61,986 bases of DNA, taken from positions 1 through 61,986 of the forward strand of contig NZ_SSXE01000029.1 in assembly GCF_021699195.1 (NCBI RefSeq), written 5' to 3'. The notes beneath the pieces were generated by a model that worked only from the letters and a program-made list of their open reading frames with translations, ran no database searches and had not been told where the DNA came from. Of this stretch, positions 7,991 through 15,614 are shown in pieces. Origin of the DNA: Nonomuraea sp. MG754425. GTDB lineage: Bacteria; Actinomycetota; Actinomycetes; Streptosporangiales; Streptosporangiaceae. Each line of letters starts with the position of its first letter. The stretch's first letter is position 1. The position numbers and the translations under genes were made by a program.

Positions 7991-9145
7991 CTATTGCGCC
8001 GACGGGACGGCTGCCAAGTTCAGCATCCTGTACGTGCCCCCGACCACCCAGTAGACGACCGAACCGGCCTCACCCGACAGGCCGTGCACCACCTGACGGT
8101 CGTCCTCGATCGTGGCCATCGTGCCGGTCTCCACGTCGTAGACGCCGGACTCGAACGGTACGAAGCGGTCGAGCACGGGCGCCCCCACCGGCCGGTTGGG
8201 GTCGCCGCCGATGCGGCGCTGCCGGCTGCCGTCGATCCGCTGCACGAACGTGCCCCGCGCGTCGTGGCCCAGGCACCAGCGCGGTCCGCAGCGCAGGCGT
8301 GTCGTCCCCGGCCGCGCGACGATGCCGGTGGACGCACCCGAGCTGAGATCGACCAGGACACGCTGGTCGCGTTCGTCGGACTCGCGCACCGGGGGGACGT
8401 CGCCGGCCCACGGCCACCTCAGCAGGTGCAGGCCGTCCCCGGCGGGGACGCGCGCGGGCGTGCCGCCGGTCAGCGGGACGCGCCACACGCCGCCGCGCCG
8501 TTCGGACCAGATGGCCCAGCCGTCGTTGACCGTGATCCGGTCGATGTCGGTACGCGCGCCGCGCAGCGTGGTCACCAGCCTGCCCGCGCCGCCCCCCAGC
8601 GGGGCCGTCCAGATCTCTCGCAGGGACCTGCCGGAGTGCAGCCAGATCACGTTCTCGCCGTCGGCGGACGCGGACGGCATCATGATCCGCCGTGCTCCGG
8701 GCACCTCGGTGACCAGCCGGATCCGGCCGGCCGCCGTGTCGAACACCTCCAGCCGTCCCGCGCCCTTCTTGCCCGGTTCCAGCGCGGCGAACAGGATCTC
8801 CGTCGGGCTGACGGCGGTGATCGGCTGGTAGCGGGCGCCGTCCGGGCCGGACACGGGCAGGGTGGACAGGGCCCCCGGCCACAACCGCTCCACCGGCACC
8901 GGCCGGGGGACGGGTGGCGCGGGCGTCGGCGTCGAGGCCACGTCGCCCGCGCCGCCACCGGACAGCACCACGCTCCTGACGCCCACGCCCAGCACCACCA
9001 CGGCGAGCGCCGCCGCCAGCGTCCGCACCCTGCGCCGGGTCCTGCGCCGCCTGCGCAGCGCCACGCCCGCCAGCAGGTCGGTCTCTCCGGGGGCGCGCTC
9101 GCCCGCCGCCCGCAGTTCGACGGCCAGTTCCTCCTCGGTCCTCAT
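7991..9145 (-). CDS. Membrane-anchored beta-propeller-like protein (second copy)
   Basis: A 384-residue paralogue of the product at 5800-7008. It has the same layout: acidic N-terminus, an Arg-rich stretch (LRRRRRTRRRVR), a single transmembrane helix at about residues 40-60, then extracytoplasmic beta-rich repeats such as ENVIWLHSGRSLREIWTAP and WAIWSERRGGVWRVPLTGG. The ATG at 9145 overlaps the sigma factor stop, as in the first module, and homology begins at this start. Function is likely signal perception or sequestration of the partner sigma factor, inferred from the conserved pairing only. Confidence 0.8.
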   Translation of the reverse strand: MRTEEELAVELRAAGERAPGETDLLAGVALRRRRRTRRRVRTLAAALAVVVLGVGVRSVVLSGGGAGDVASTPTPAPPVPRPVPVERLWPGALSTLPVSGPDGARYQPITAVSPTEILFAALEPGKKGAGRLEVFDTAAGRIRLVTEVPGARRIMMPSASADGENVIWLHSGRSLREIWTAPLGGGAGRLVTTLRGARTDIDRITVNDGWAIWSERRGGVWRVPLTGGTPARVPAGDGLHLLRWPWAGDVPPVRESDERDQRVLVDLSSGASTGIVARPGTTRLRCGPRWCLGHDARGTFVQRIDGSRQRRIGGDPNRPVGAPVLDRFVPFESGVYDVETGTMATIEDDRQVVHGLSGEAGSVVYWVVGGTYRMLNLAAVPSAQ

Positions 9146-9612
9146 GCCCGCTCCCTCTCGCGTACGGAAGGCTTGACGCGCAGCGCGTTCAACCCGCGGA
9201 ACGCCTGGCTGCGCACGGTCCCCCGGGAGATGCCGAGGATGCCGGCGATCTCCTTGTCGGACAGGTCCTCGTAGTACCGCAGCACGAGGACGACCCGCTG
9301 CCTGCGTGGCAGCGTGGCCAGTTCCCGCCACAACTCGCCGCAGGAGTACTCCTCGGTGTACGCGCCCTCGGGCACGTCGGCCGTCACCTGCTCCCTGCGC
9401 CGCCTGCGCCACCAACTGATGTGCTGCCTGGCCATGACGGTGCGGACGTACGCCTCGGGGTTGTCCTTGTTGCGTACGCGCCTCCAGGAGTCGCTCAGCT
9501 TGAGCAACGCCTCCTGGACCAGGTCAGCCGCGTCGTCGGCGTTGCCGGTGAGCACGTAGCCGTATCGGAGCAGGGCCGAGCCCCGCGCCCGTACGAAATC
9601 TTCGAACTCCAC
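9142..9612 (-). CDS. SigE-family RNA polymerase sigma factor (second copy)
   Basis: A 156-residue regions-2/4 sigma factor, closely similar to the product at 7005-7472: GNADDAADLVQEALLK in region 2, WWRRRRREQ, and LPRRQRVVLVLRYYEDLSDKEIAGILG with ISRGTVRSQAF in region 4. I chose GTG 9612 (residues VEFEDFVRARG) because the equivalent factor starts at the same point; a longer frame extends to 9834 but is not conserved. It overlaps the downstream propeller gene by four bases. Together with the first module it looks like a duplicated regulatory cassette. Confidence 0.9.
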   Translation of the reverse strand: MEFEDFVRARGSALLRYGYVLTGNADDAADLVQEALLKLSDSWRRVRNKDNPEAYVRTVMARQHISWWRRRRREQVTADVPEGAYTEEYSCGELWRELATLPRRQRVVLVLRYYEDLSDKEIAGILGISRGTVRSQAFRGLNALRVKPSVRERERA

Positions 9613-9848
9613 ATATCCCAGACGCAGCAGGGGCCCCGGGCTGTTGCAAAGATCTTTTACCTGAAACCATCGCATGAGTGTTCGAGTCCGCGCTACAGTT
9701 CTGGGTATCGCAATCGAACAGAGGTTCGGCCTGGTGAGAGGGGGTGTGTCCGATGACGATGCTCGCGCCCGCCCGTGCTCGGACACGCCGTAGCACTTTC
9801 TTCCCAAATCTAAGACGGCCGCTATATCCGGCAATAAAGTCCGAGAGC

Positions 9849-11030
9849 GTGGACCCTGTGCGAAACCCCTACGCTCCAGGCGCCGGGCAGCGCCCGCCGG
9901 AGCTCGCCGGGCGCGATCGCGAACTGCAGCAGTTCGAGGTCGTGCTGGAGCGGGTGGCCCGCGGCCGTCCCGAGCGCAGCATGGTCGTGACCGGCCTGCG
10001 CGGAGTGGGTAAGACCGTTCTGCTCAACACCTTCAAGTCCATGGCCATGCAGCGGCTGTGGGGCACGGGCAAGATCGAGGCCCGGCCCGACCAGTCGATC
10101 AGGCGGCCCGTGGCCGCCGCCCTGCACATGGCCATCCGCGAGCTGGCCCCGCGGCACCGCGCGCCCGAGCGCATCGAGGAGTTCCTCGGCGTGCTGAAGG
10201 CGTTCGCGATGCGCGATCCGGCCGCGGCCAAGGGCACCTCCCACTGGTCGCCCGGGATCGAGGTGCCGGCCAGCCGCGGGCGCGCCGACTCTGGCGACCT
10301 GGAGATCGACCTCACCGAGCTGTTCGTCGACGCCGCGAGCGTGGCCACCGACCTGGCGGTGGGCATCGCCCTGTTCATCGACGAGATGCAGGACGTCCAG
10401 CCCGCCGACGTCTCCGCGCTCTGCGCCGCCTGTCACGAGCTGTCGCAGACGGGCGGGCCGCTGATCGTGGTGGGCGCCGGGCTGCCGCATCTGCCGAGCG
10501 TGCTGTCGGCCAGCAAGAGCTATTCCGAGCGGCTGTTCCGCTACGCGCGCATCGACAAGCTCGACCGGGAGGCGGCCGACCTCGCGCTGATCCTGCCGGC
10601 GCGCGAGGAGGAGGTGGAGTTCACCCGGGAGGCGCTCGACGCGCTCTACGAGGCGGCCGACGGCTACCCCTACTTCGTGCAGGCCTACGGCAAGGTCGCC
10701 TGGGACCTCGCGCCGCGCAGCCCGATCACACTCGACGACGTCAAGGTCTCCTCGCCGGAGGCCGAGGAAGAGCTCGCGGTCGGGTTCTTCGGCAGCCGCT
10801 ACGAGCGGGCCACCCCGGCCGAGCGCGACTACATGCACGCCATGGCGCAGATCGGCGACGAGCCGGTGCCGACTTCCGAGGTGGCCGACGCCCTCGGGCG
10901 CAAGCCGTCCAGCCTGTCGCCCGCCCGCGACAGCCTGATCAAGAAAGGGCTCATCTACAGCGCCGAGCGCGGCCTGATCGCGTTCACGGTGCCGCATTTC
11001 GGGAGATTCCTGCGCGCTCAGCCGATCTGA
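9849..11030 (+). CDS. AAA/STAND-type ATP-binding protein
   Basis: A 393-residue cytoplasmic ATPase of the archaeal-ATPase/ORC-like group. Walker A is GLRGVGKTVLLN and Walker B is GIALFIDEMQDV, followed by sensor-like IVVGAGLPHLP. The C-terminal third carries a winged-helix-like segment (EVADALGRKPSSLSPARDSLIKKGLI), so DNA or protein binding is likely. GTG 9849 (VDPVRNPYAPG) is the preferred start; GTG 9858 is possible, and an upstream frame from 9744 looks non-coding. It stands alone, divergent from the sigma module and convergent with the MauE-like gene. Role unknown, perhaps stress or signalling. Confidence 0.85.
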   Translation: MDPVRNPYAPGAGQRPPELAGRDRELQQFEVVLERVARGRPERSMVVTGLRGVGKTVLLNTFKSMAMQRLWGTGKIEARPDQSIRRPVAAALHMAIRELAPRHRAPERIEEFLGVLKAFAMRDPAAAKGTSHWSPGIEVPASRGRADSGDLEIDLTELFVDAASVATDLAVGIALFIDEMQDVQPADVSALCAACHELSQTGGPLIVVGAGLPHLPSVLSASKSYSERLFRYARIDKLDREAADLALILPAREEEVEFTREALDALYEAADGYPYFVQAYGKVAWDLAPRSPITLDDVKVSSPEAEEELAVGFFGSRYERATPAERDYMHAMAQIGDEPVPTSEVADALGRKPSSLSPARDSLIKKGLIYSAERGLIAFTVPHFGRFLRAQPI

Positions 11031-11045
11031 GCGACGCCCCTAGAC

Positions 11046-11089
11046 CTCTATTGGGCTGTCTAGTGGGGAAGCTAGACAGCCCAATAGAG
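11046..11089. terminator. Perfect 18-bp inverted repeat between convergent genes
   Basis: Arms 11046-11063 and 11072-11089 are perfectly complementary with an 8-base loop. It lies between the ATPase stop and the stop of the convergent MauE-like gene, as expected of a bidirectional terminator. There is no T-tract. A further copy of the core GGCTGTCTAG lies at about 11124-11133. Confidence 0.75.
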
Positions 11090-11133
11090 CTGTATCGCCA
11101 TGCCTGTCGAGAGTCGTATACGGCTGTCTAGCA

Positions 11134-11934
11134 TCAGGCCGATACCGGCGTATATTCCGGCAGAGATCCGCTGTCCGCCGCGCTGACCACGGCCATCCGC
11201 ACCGCCGGCCGCCGCCCGCTCAGGTAGACGGCGAAGACGACGTCGTCGGCGTCGTGGTTGCGGAAGGCGAAGAAGCGCCAGCACAGCTCCCGCCAGGAGT
11301 CGTACGGCTCGGTCGAGGCCAGCTCGCCCGCGTGGGCCCGCCAGGTGCCGCTCGACCGCAGCCGCGCCAGGGTGACCGACTCGGCCGGGCCGCGGCGCTG
11401 CTCGCAGGGGGCGCGGTACCGTACCCGATCGATCAGCTCCTCCACCTCCGGCGAGAGCGCCACGAGCAGCGCCAGGCCGGCGGCCGTCAGCCACGACGGC
11501 GCGAGCACCGCCTCCCAGCCGGGCGCCGGCGACCACACCGACAGCGCCGCCATGCCGGTCAGCGCCACTGTCCGGCCGACCGAGCGCAGCCCGACCGGCG
11601 CGGAGCTCACCTCGCCGAAGCAGCCGCAGCCCGCGTCGGGCCGCCGCCTGCGCAATTCGGTCAGCACGTACGTGGACAGCGCGAAGAACGCGACCGTGCC
11701 CCACCGGAACAGCGGATGCGTGGTCAGCGACAGCCCCGTGGCCAGCACCAGCTCACCGGCCGCGCACACCAGCAGGGCCGGGGCCTGGAGGCGTCCCGGC
11801 ATCAGCACCGCGGGCCCCAGCCTGGACAACGATCCGGGCTCGCCCCCGGAGCCGACGGTGATCACCTTCGCCACCGTGCCCAGGGCGAGCATGACGATCA
11901 GAAGCGGGAGCTGCGATTCCAGCACGAGCGTCAC
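11134..11934 (-). CDS. MauE/DoxX-family redox-associated membrane protein
   Basis: A 266-residue protein. The N-terminal half has four hydrophobic helices and the MauE hallmark motif GCGCFGE, a membrane Cys pair thought to take part in disulfide relay in this family. The C-terminal portion (after about residue 160) is hydrophilic and probably cytoplasmic or exported. The GTG start at 11934 overlaps the stop of the upstream double-psi-barrel-like gene (GTGA), indicating translational coupling. Because that partner is very Cys-rich, MauE-like help in forming its disulfides is an attractive inference. Confidence 0.8.
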   Translation of the reverse strand: MTLVLESQLPLLIVMLALGTVAKVITVGSGGEPGSLSRLGPAVLMPGRLQAPALLVCAAGELVLATGLSLTTHPLFRWGTVAFFALSTYVLTELRRRRPDAGCGCFGEVSSAPVGLRSVGRTVALTGMAALSVWSPAPGWEAVLAPSWLTAAGLALLVALSPEVEELIDRVRYRAPCEQRRGPAESVTLARLRSSGTWRAHAGELASTEPYDSWRELCWRFFAFRNHDADDVVFAVYLSGRRPAVRMAVVSAADSGSLPEYTPVSA

Positions 11935-12878
11935 CCCAATCCGATCTGCGCGTTGAAGCATCCTTTGACCAGGTCGCCGCCGAGTTCCACGTACGAGGAC
12001 GGCGACAACTCCGCGATCCGCCCGCGTGGCGAGGTGTCGCACTCCACGCACCGGTCGCAGAAGCGCCCCGCCAGGCACCCGCACGCGACCACCGGGACGT
12101 TCGCGGAGCGGTTCGCGCACACGTTCCTGACCTGCAGCAACGACCCCACCGACAGGTACGGCAGACCCGCGCACGACACGCCCGCCTCGGCGCAGCCGGT
12201 GTCGGCGCGCTCCAGCATGGGGTAGGCCGCGCCCCGCTCCTCCTCGTCGAACGTGTCCGACCAGGTGGCCGTGCCGGCGACGCGCGACTGTAACCCCGCG
12301 TACGCCGGCGGCGGGGGCGGCACCGACCGCGCCGGATACGGCGGTTGCGAGGTCGCGGGCAGCAGGGCGTGACTCGCCCCGTCGCGCCGGACGCCGATCG
12401 CGTCGAACAGGTAACCGGGCTCGAACTTGGGATGGCGCACCTGCAGCCGTCCGGACGAGCGGTAGGGCACGACGACCGTGCGGTGGCCGCGGTGCGGCCC
12501 GCAGTCGAGCTCGACCGTGAGGTCCTTGCGGCCCTGGACGGACAGGATCGTGCCTGTGATGCGGGTGGTGTCGGCCCAGATCCGCTCGACCACGCGGCCG
12601 TCGCGCAGGGCGCGCATCAGCACCATGGCGCCGGCGGGCAGGTCGGCGGGGGCGACGTCCGCGCCGTGCCAGGCGGTGGCCCAGGGGGCGATCACGAGCC
12701 GCTCCTCGGCCCCGCCGGGGGTCTCGATGGTGATCAGGTGGGGGCTGACGTCCAGAACCTCGCCGGCGACGGCCCGCAGCGGATCGCCGTCGCCCGGATC
12801 GGGCCCAGGAGGGCCGGTGTCCCGGCCGAGCGCGGCCGCGGCGAGCACCCGGCGGCGATCGACGTTCGATAAGCCCAT
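11931..12878 (-). CDS. Cys-rich protein with RlpA/barwin-like double-psi beta-barrel
   Basis: A 315-residue protein starting at ATG 12878 with GAGGGAGGG just upstream. The N-terminus (SNVDRRRVLAAAALG) resembles a twin-arginine or Tat-like leader but is short. The last 110 residues follow the double-psi beta-barrel pattern: GTATWSDTF, GLPYLSVGSLLQVRN, then RGRIAELSPSSYVELGG. A Cys cluster (CGCLAGRFCDRCVECD) and further Cys imply several disulfides. Such barrels act in peptidoglycan binding or cleavage; the catalytic residues cannot be assigned here. It is cotranscribed with the MauE-like gene and divergent from a sigma factor. Confidence 0.72.
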   Translation of the reverse strand: MGLSNVDRRRVLAAAALGRDTGPPGPDPGDGDPLRAVAGEVLDVSPHLITIETPGGAEERLVIAPWATAWHGADVAPADLPAGAMVLMRALRDGRVVERIWADTTRITGTILSVQGRKDLTVELDCGPHRGHRTVVVPYRSSGRLQVRHPKFEPGYLFDAIGVRRDGASHALLPATSQPPYPARSVPPPPPAYAGLQSRVAGTATWSDTFDEEERGAAYPMLERADTGCAEAGVSCAGLPYLSVGSLLQVRNVCANRSANVPVVACGCLAGRFCDRCVECDTSPRGRIAELSPSSYVELGGDLVKGCFNAQIGLG

Positions 12879-13094
12879 CCGCCCTCCCTCGTCGGGTACT
12901 AGATTCACACGACTTGAGGGCGGCTTACGCCGTAGTGGCCCAGACGGGAGCAAAATACGCATCCCTGGGGAAGTGCCTTCACCTACGTCGGCGTACAAAC
13001 CACCACCGACCTAGACGGACCTTTATCCTCGGCGGGCCGAAACCTGAATTGAGGTTCAGGCTGAATAGGGCATCAGGCTGCGATTCTGGCCACG

Positions 13095-13589
13095 ATGCAG
13101 ACCACCGGCTGGGAAGACGAGTTCCGCGAGTACGTCATGGCGCGCGGCCCAGCCCTGCTGCGCACGGCCCACCAGCTCACCGGCCATCCCCTGGACGCGG
13201 AGGACCTGCTGCAGAGCGCGCTGACCAAGACCTACCAGGCGTGGGACCGCATCGAGGACCGGGGCGCGCTCGACGGTTACGTGCGGCGGGCCATGGTGAA
13301 CATCAACATCTCGCAGTGGCGGCGGCGCAAGCTGGAGGAGTACCCGTCGGACGAACTGCCCGAGCCCGTCACCGTGGAACCGGCGACCGGGACGGAGGTG
13401 CACGAGGCGCTCGAACAGGCGCTGCGCGAGCTTCCCGAGCGCATGCGGGCCGCGATCGTGCTGCGGTACTACGAGGACATGAGTGAGCCGGAGATCGCCA
13501 GGACGCTCGGGATCAGCGTCGGCACGGTCAAGAGCACGGTGTCGCGGGCGATGGCCAAACTCAGGACCGCCCTGGGGCTCTCGGGTTAG
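13095..13589 (+). CDS. SigE-family RNA polymerase sigma factor (third)
   Basis: A 164-residue regions-2/4 sigma factor. Region 2 includes LDAEDLLQSALTKTYQAWDRI and region 4 contains LPERMRAAIVLRYYEDMSEPEIARTLGISVGTVKS. It is more diverged than the two factors at 7.0 and 9.1 kb and has no propeller gene beside it. It is transcribed away from the double-psi-barrel/MauE pair across a 216-base intergenic region, a layout common when a sigma factor controls its divergent neighbours. An imperfect repeat, CCTGAA-N6-TTCAGG, lies about 40 bases upstream of the start. Confidence 0.92.
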   Translation: MQTTGWEDEFREYVMARGPALLRTAHQLTGHPLDAEDLLQSALTKTYQAWDRIEDRGALDGYVRRAMVNINISQWRRRKLEEYPSDELPEPVTVEPATGTEVHEALEQALRELPERMRAAIVLRYYEDMSEPEIARTLGISVGTVKSTVSRAMAKLRTALGLSG

Positions 13590-14107
13590 GGACGCCGCGC
13601 GGCGCTCTGGTGCTCTCCTGGGCAGGGACGCGCGGCTTCGGCGGCCCCCGCGGTGGCGCACGGGCGTACGACGTCCCTGATCTTGCGCAGGCTGCGCAGG
13701 AAAGCCTCCAGTTCGCCCTCGCCGAGCAGCCCGGTGAAGCACTCCTCGATGTCCCGGAGATGCTCGGGCAGCACCGACTCCAGCCGCTCGCGCCCCACGT
13801 CGGTGAGCGCGGCGTAGGAGGCCCGGCGGTCGCTGGCGCAGGACTCCCGCGTGACCAGCCCCTCGCGTTCGAGCCGATCGACCACCCGGGTCACCCCGCT
13901 GGTGGACAACTGGGTCTGCGCGGCCAGGTCGCTCATCCGCAGCCGTTGCCCTGGGGAGCGAGCCAGCCGGATGACGGTCTCGAAGTCGATCTCCGACAAC
14001 CCCGCGGCGCTCAGCACCGGCTGGAACCGGCTCATCAACCCGGAGTGCACCTCGGTCAGCAGTCCGATGGCCGTCAGCCTGGAGTCGTCGAAGTTCGTCA
14101 CGCTCAT
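13586..14107 (-). CDS. MarR-family transcriptional regulator
   Basis: A 173-residue winged-helix regulator. The recognition region is MSDLAAQTQLSTSGVTRVVDRLEREGLV, followed by the beta-wing sequence DRRASYAALTDVGRERL. It is divergent from the yceI-like gene with about 97 bases between the two starts, so it may control that gene and itself. Its stop overlaps the third sigma factor's stop by four bases, in convergent orientation. Ligand unknown. Confidence 0.93.
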   Translation of the reverse strand: MSVTNFDDSRLTAIGLLTEVHSGLMSRFQPVLSAAGLSEIDFETVIRLARSPGQRLRMSDLAAQTQLSTSGVTRVVDRLEREGLVTRESCASDRRASYAALTDVGRERLESVLPEHLRDIEECFTGLLGEGELEAFLRSLRKIRDVVRPCATAGAAEAARPCPGEHQSAARRP

Positions 14108-14204
14108 ACCTTATCGGACGTTAGTTGACGCGCGGAATATTCCTCATGTAGACAGTTGTTGCCGCAGACATCCAAGCGACACCGAACCTCTGAGGAGAAC
14201 CCCG

Positions 14205-14768
14205 ATGACCACCCGCACCTGGGAGTCCCTGACCATCCCGGCCGCCGGCACCTACAACCTCGACGTGGCCCACACCACCATCGGCTTCGTCGTCAAGCAC
14301 ATGATGGTCAGCAAGGTCCGCGGCCACTTCGGCACCTTCAGCGGCTCGGTCACGATCGCGGACAACCCGCTGGAGTCCTCCGCCGAGCTCACGATCCAGG
14401 CCGAGAGCATCACCACCGGCATGCCGGACCGCGACGGACACCTCCGCAGCGACGACTTCCTCGGTGTCGAGAAGTTCCCGCAGATCACCTTCAGGAGCAC
14501 GCGCGTGGTCGGCCACTCCGGTGACGAGTTCACCGTCGCCGGCGACCTGACCGTCCGCGACGTCACCAAGGAAGTCGAGCTCAAGGTCGAGTACGGCGGC
14601 TCCGGCACGAACCCCTGGGGCCAGGCCGTCTGGGGCTTCTCGATCGCCACGGAGTTCGACCGCGAGGAGTTCGGCCTGACCTGGAACCAGGCCCTGGAGA
14701 CCGGCGGCGTGCTGGTGGGCAAGAAGGTCAAGATCGAGATCGAGGGCGAGGCGAACCCGGCCGCCTGA
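14205..14768 (+). CDS. YceI-family protein
   Basis: A 187-residue lipocalin-like protein of the YceI family, thought to bind polyisoprenoid or other lipophilic ligands. Typical landmarks are YNLDVAHTTIGFVVKHMMVSKVRGHF at the start of the barrel (given here in outline), ITFRSTRV, DLTVRDVTKEVEL and AVWGFSIATEFDREEFGL. There is no signal peptide, so it should be cytoplasmic, as in many actinobacterial members. The ATG at 14205 has TGAGGAG nine bases upstream. It is divergent from a MarR regulator, a pairing often seen for redox- or stress-responsive control. Confidence 0.95.
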   Translation: MTTRTWESLTIPAAGTYNLDVAHTTIGFVVKHMMVSKVRGHFGTFSGSVTIADNPLESSAELTIQAESITTGMPDRDGHLRSDDFLGVEKFPQITFRSTRVVGHSGDEFTVAGDLTVRDVTKEVELKVEYGGSGTNPWGQAVWGFSIATEFDREEFGLTWNQALETGGVLVGKKVKIEIEGEANPAA

Positions 14769-14782
14769 CCTTCCCCGATAGG

Positions 14783-14858
14783 TTGTCCACAGGGGTGAAG
14801 CCCGTCTCAGCTCTGGGCGGGCTTCATCCACAGGGAGTTACCCACAGCCTGTTGATAA
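14783..14858. promoter_or_regulatory. Cluster of DnaA-box-like 9-mers
   Basis: Within 76 bases are TTGTCCACA (14783-14791, the usual actinomycete-type box), TCATCCACA (14824-14832), TTACCCACA (14838-14846) and, on the minus strand, TTATCAACA (complement of 14850-14858). The last three differ from TTATCCACA by one base. It could be a DnaA-titration site or regulatory region; no dnaA or dnaN gene is present in the window. Confidence 0.45.
14796..14826 (+). terminator. Possible terminator of the yceI-like gene
   Basis: TGAAGCCCG (14796-14804) pairs perfectly with CGGGCTTCA (14818-14826), leaving a 13-base loop, 28 bases after the stop. There is no T-run, so termination efficiency is uncertain. 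Confidence 0.5.
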
Positions 14859-14939
14859 CTCTTGGTGAAGACTGGGAGGGCAATCGCTTTGCCGCCTCGC
14901 CAGAAGGCCGGTACTCTGTCCTGAGCCGCGCAGGCTCCT

Positions 14940-15029
14940 GGAGGATTCGCCTAGTCAGGTCTATGGCGCCGCACTGCTAATGCGGTTTGGGTTTACCGCC
15001 CATCCGGGGTTCAAATCCCCGATCCTCCG
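14940..15029 (+). tRNA. tRNA-Ser (anticodon GCU)
   Basis: A type II tRNA of 90 bases. The acceptor arm GGAGGAT (14940-14946) pairs with ATCCTCC (15022-15028), with discriminator G, as for serine tRNAs. The anticodon loop reads CACTGCTAATG, giving anticodon GCT (reads AGC/AGU). A long variable arm follows, and the T-loop is GGTTCAAATCC. CCA is not encoded. A strong terminator follows directly. Confidence 0.95.
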
Positions 15030-15035
15030 CAGGTG

Positions 15036-15074
15036 AAAGGCCCTCTCCCCAGCTTTGGGGAGAGGGCCTTTTTT
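15036..15074 (+). terminator. Intrinsic terminator after tRNA-Ser
   Basis: AGGCCCTCTCCCC and GGGGAGAGGGCCT form a 13-bp perfect stem with a short AGCTTT loop, followed by six T residues. It begins a few bases after the tRNA 3' end and is the clearest Rho-independent terminator in the window. Confidence 0.95.
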
Positions 15075-15258
15075 GATCTCTGTGGGCATCAGGGTTGCAG
15101 TTGCCGGTCAGGGAGTGTTCCAGGGCACTTGGTCCTCGTTGCGCGGTGACCGAGGGCCTCCTGTGCGACGCGGATGTGGACGCCGGTTCAGCGCCGCAGT
15201 GGGTCGTGATCGATGCAGTTCCCAAGAGCTGTCAGCGGCGACTCGTTAGCCTGGCCCC

Positions 15259-15582
15259 GTGGCGATCATCGGAAGGAAGATCGGGGTCTTCGTCATCTGC
15301 GTCGGGCTCCTGCTACCGGTTGCCAGTTGCATGAGGGCCGCGGGCACCTATTTGCCCTATCAGGACCCGACGCCGGAGATGCTGAGGGAGCATGCCGAGG
15401 CCGCCGCCCGTGCGGACTTGATGAACCTCCGTGCGATGGCGGCCGGTGCCCTGCTGGCCCTGACGGGTACCGCTCTTCTTGCCTGCACGGCAGTACAGCG
15501 ACGTCGGGTTCAACGTACGCGGGATGGATCTCCCCTGGCGGAGTCCGGTTCGCCGCCGGACTCAATCGTCAACAATAGTTGA
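15259..15582 (+). CDS. Small two-helix membrane protein, unknown
   Basis: A 107-residue protein from a GTG start. Residues about 8-25 form a hydrophobic segment ending with SCM, which could alternatively be a lipoprotein signal (PVASC). A second helix spans about 58-77, followed by a basic, Ser/Pro-rich tail. No family is recognised. Its stop codon lies inside the inverted repeat that forms part of the hydrolase promoter, so the two genes are closely spaced but probably separately started. Confidence 0.6.
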   Translation: MAIIGRKIGVFVICVGLLLPVASCMRAAGTYLPYQDPTPEMLREHAEAAARADLMNLRAMAAGALLALTGTALLACTAVQRRRVQRTRDGSPLAESGSPPDSIVNNS

Positions 15583-15611
15583 CGCCGGCATGCTGGTCAA
15601 TCTAAGTTGAC
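15567..15611 (+). promoter_or_regulatory. Promoter with two operator-like inverted repeats for a leaderless gene
   Basis: CGTCAAC-AATA-GTTGACG (15567-15584) is a perfect inverted repeat covering the proposed -35 TTGACG (15579-15584). After an 18-base spacer comes the -10 TAAGTT (15603-15608), within a second related repeat (GTCAA at 15596-15600, TTGAC at 15607-15611). The hydrolase ATG at 15615 is seven bases past the -10 and has no ribosome binding site, suggesting a leaderless, repressor-controlled transcript. Confidence 0.55.
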
Positions 15612-15614
15612 GCC

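Noticed and set aside
14940..15074. Integration site at tRNA-Ser with an integrated element
   Set aside because: No integrase, no repeated tRNA 3' end and ordinary genes follow; only the terminator is seen downstream.
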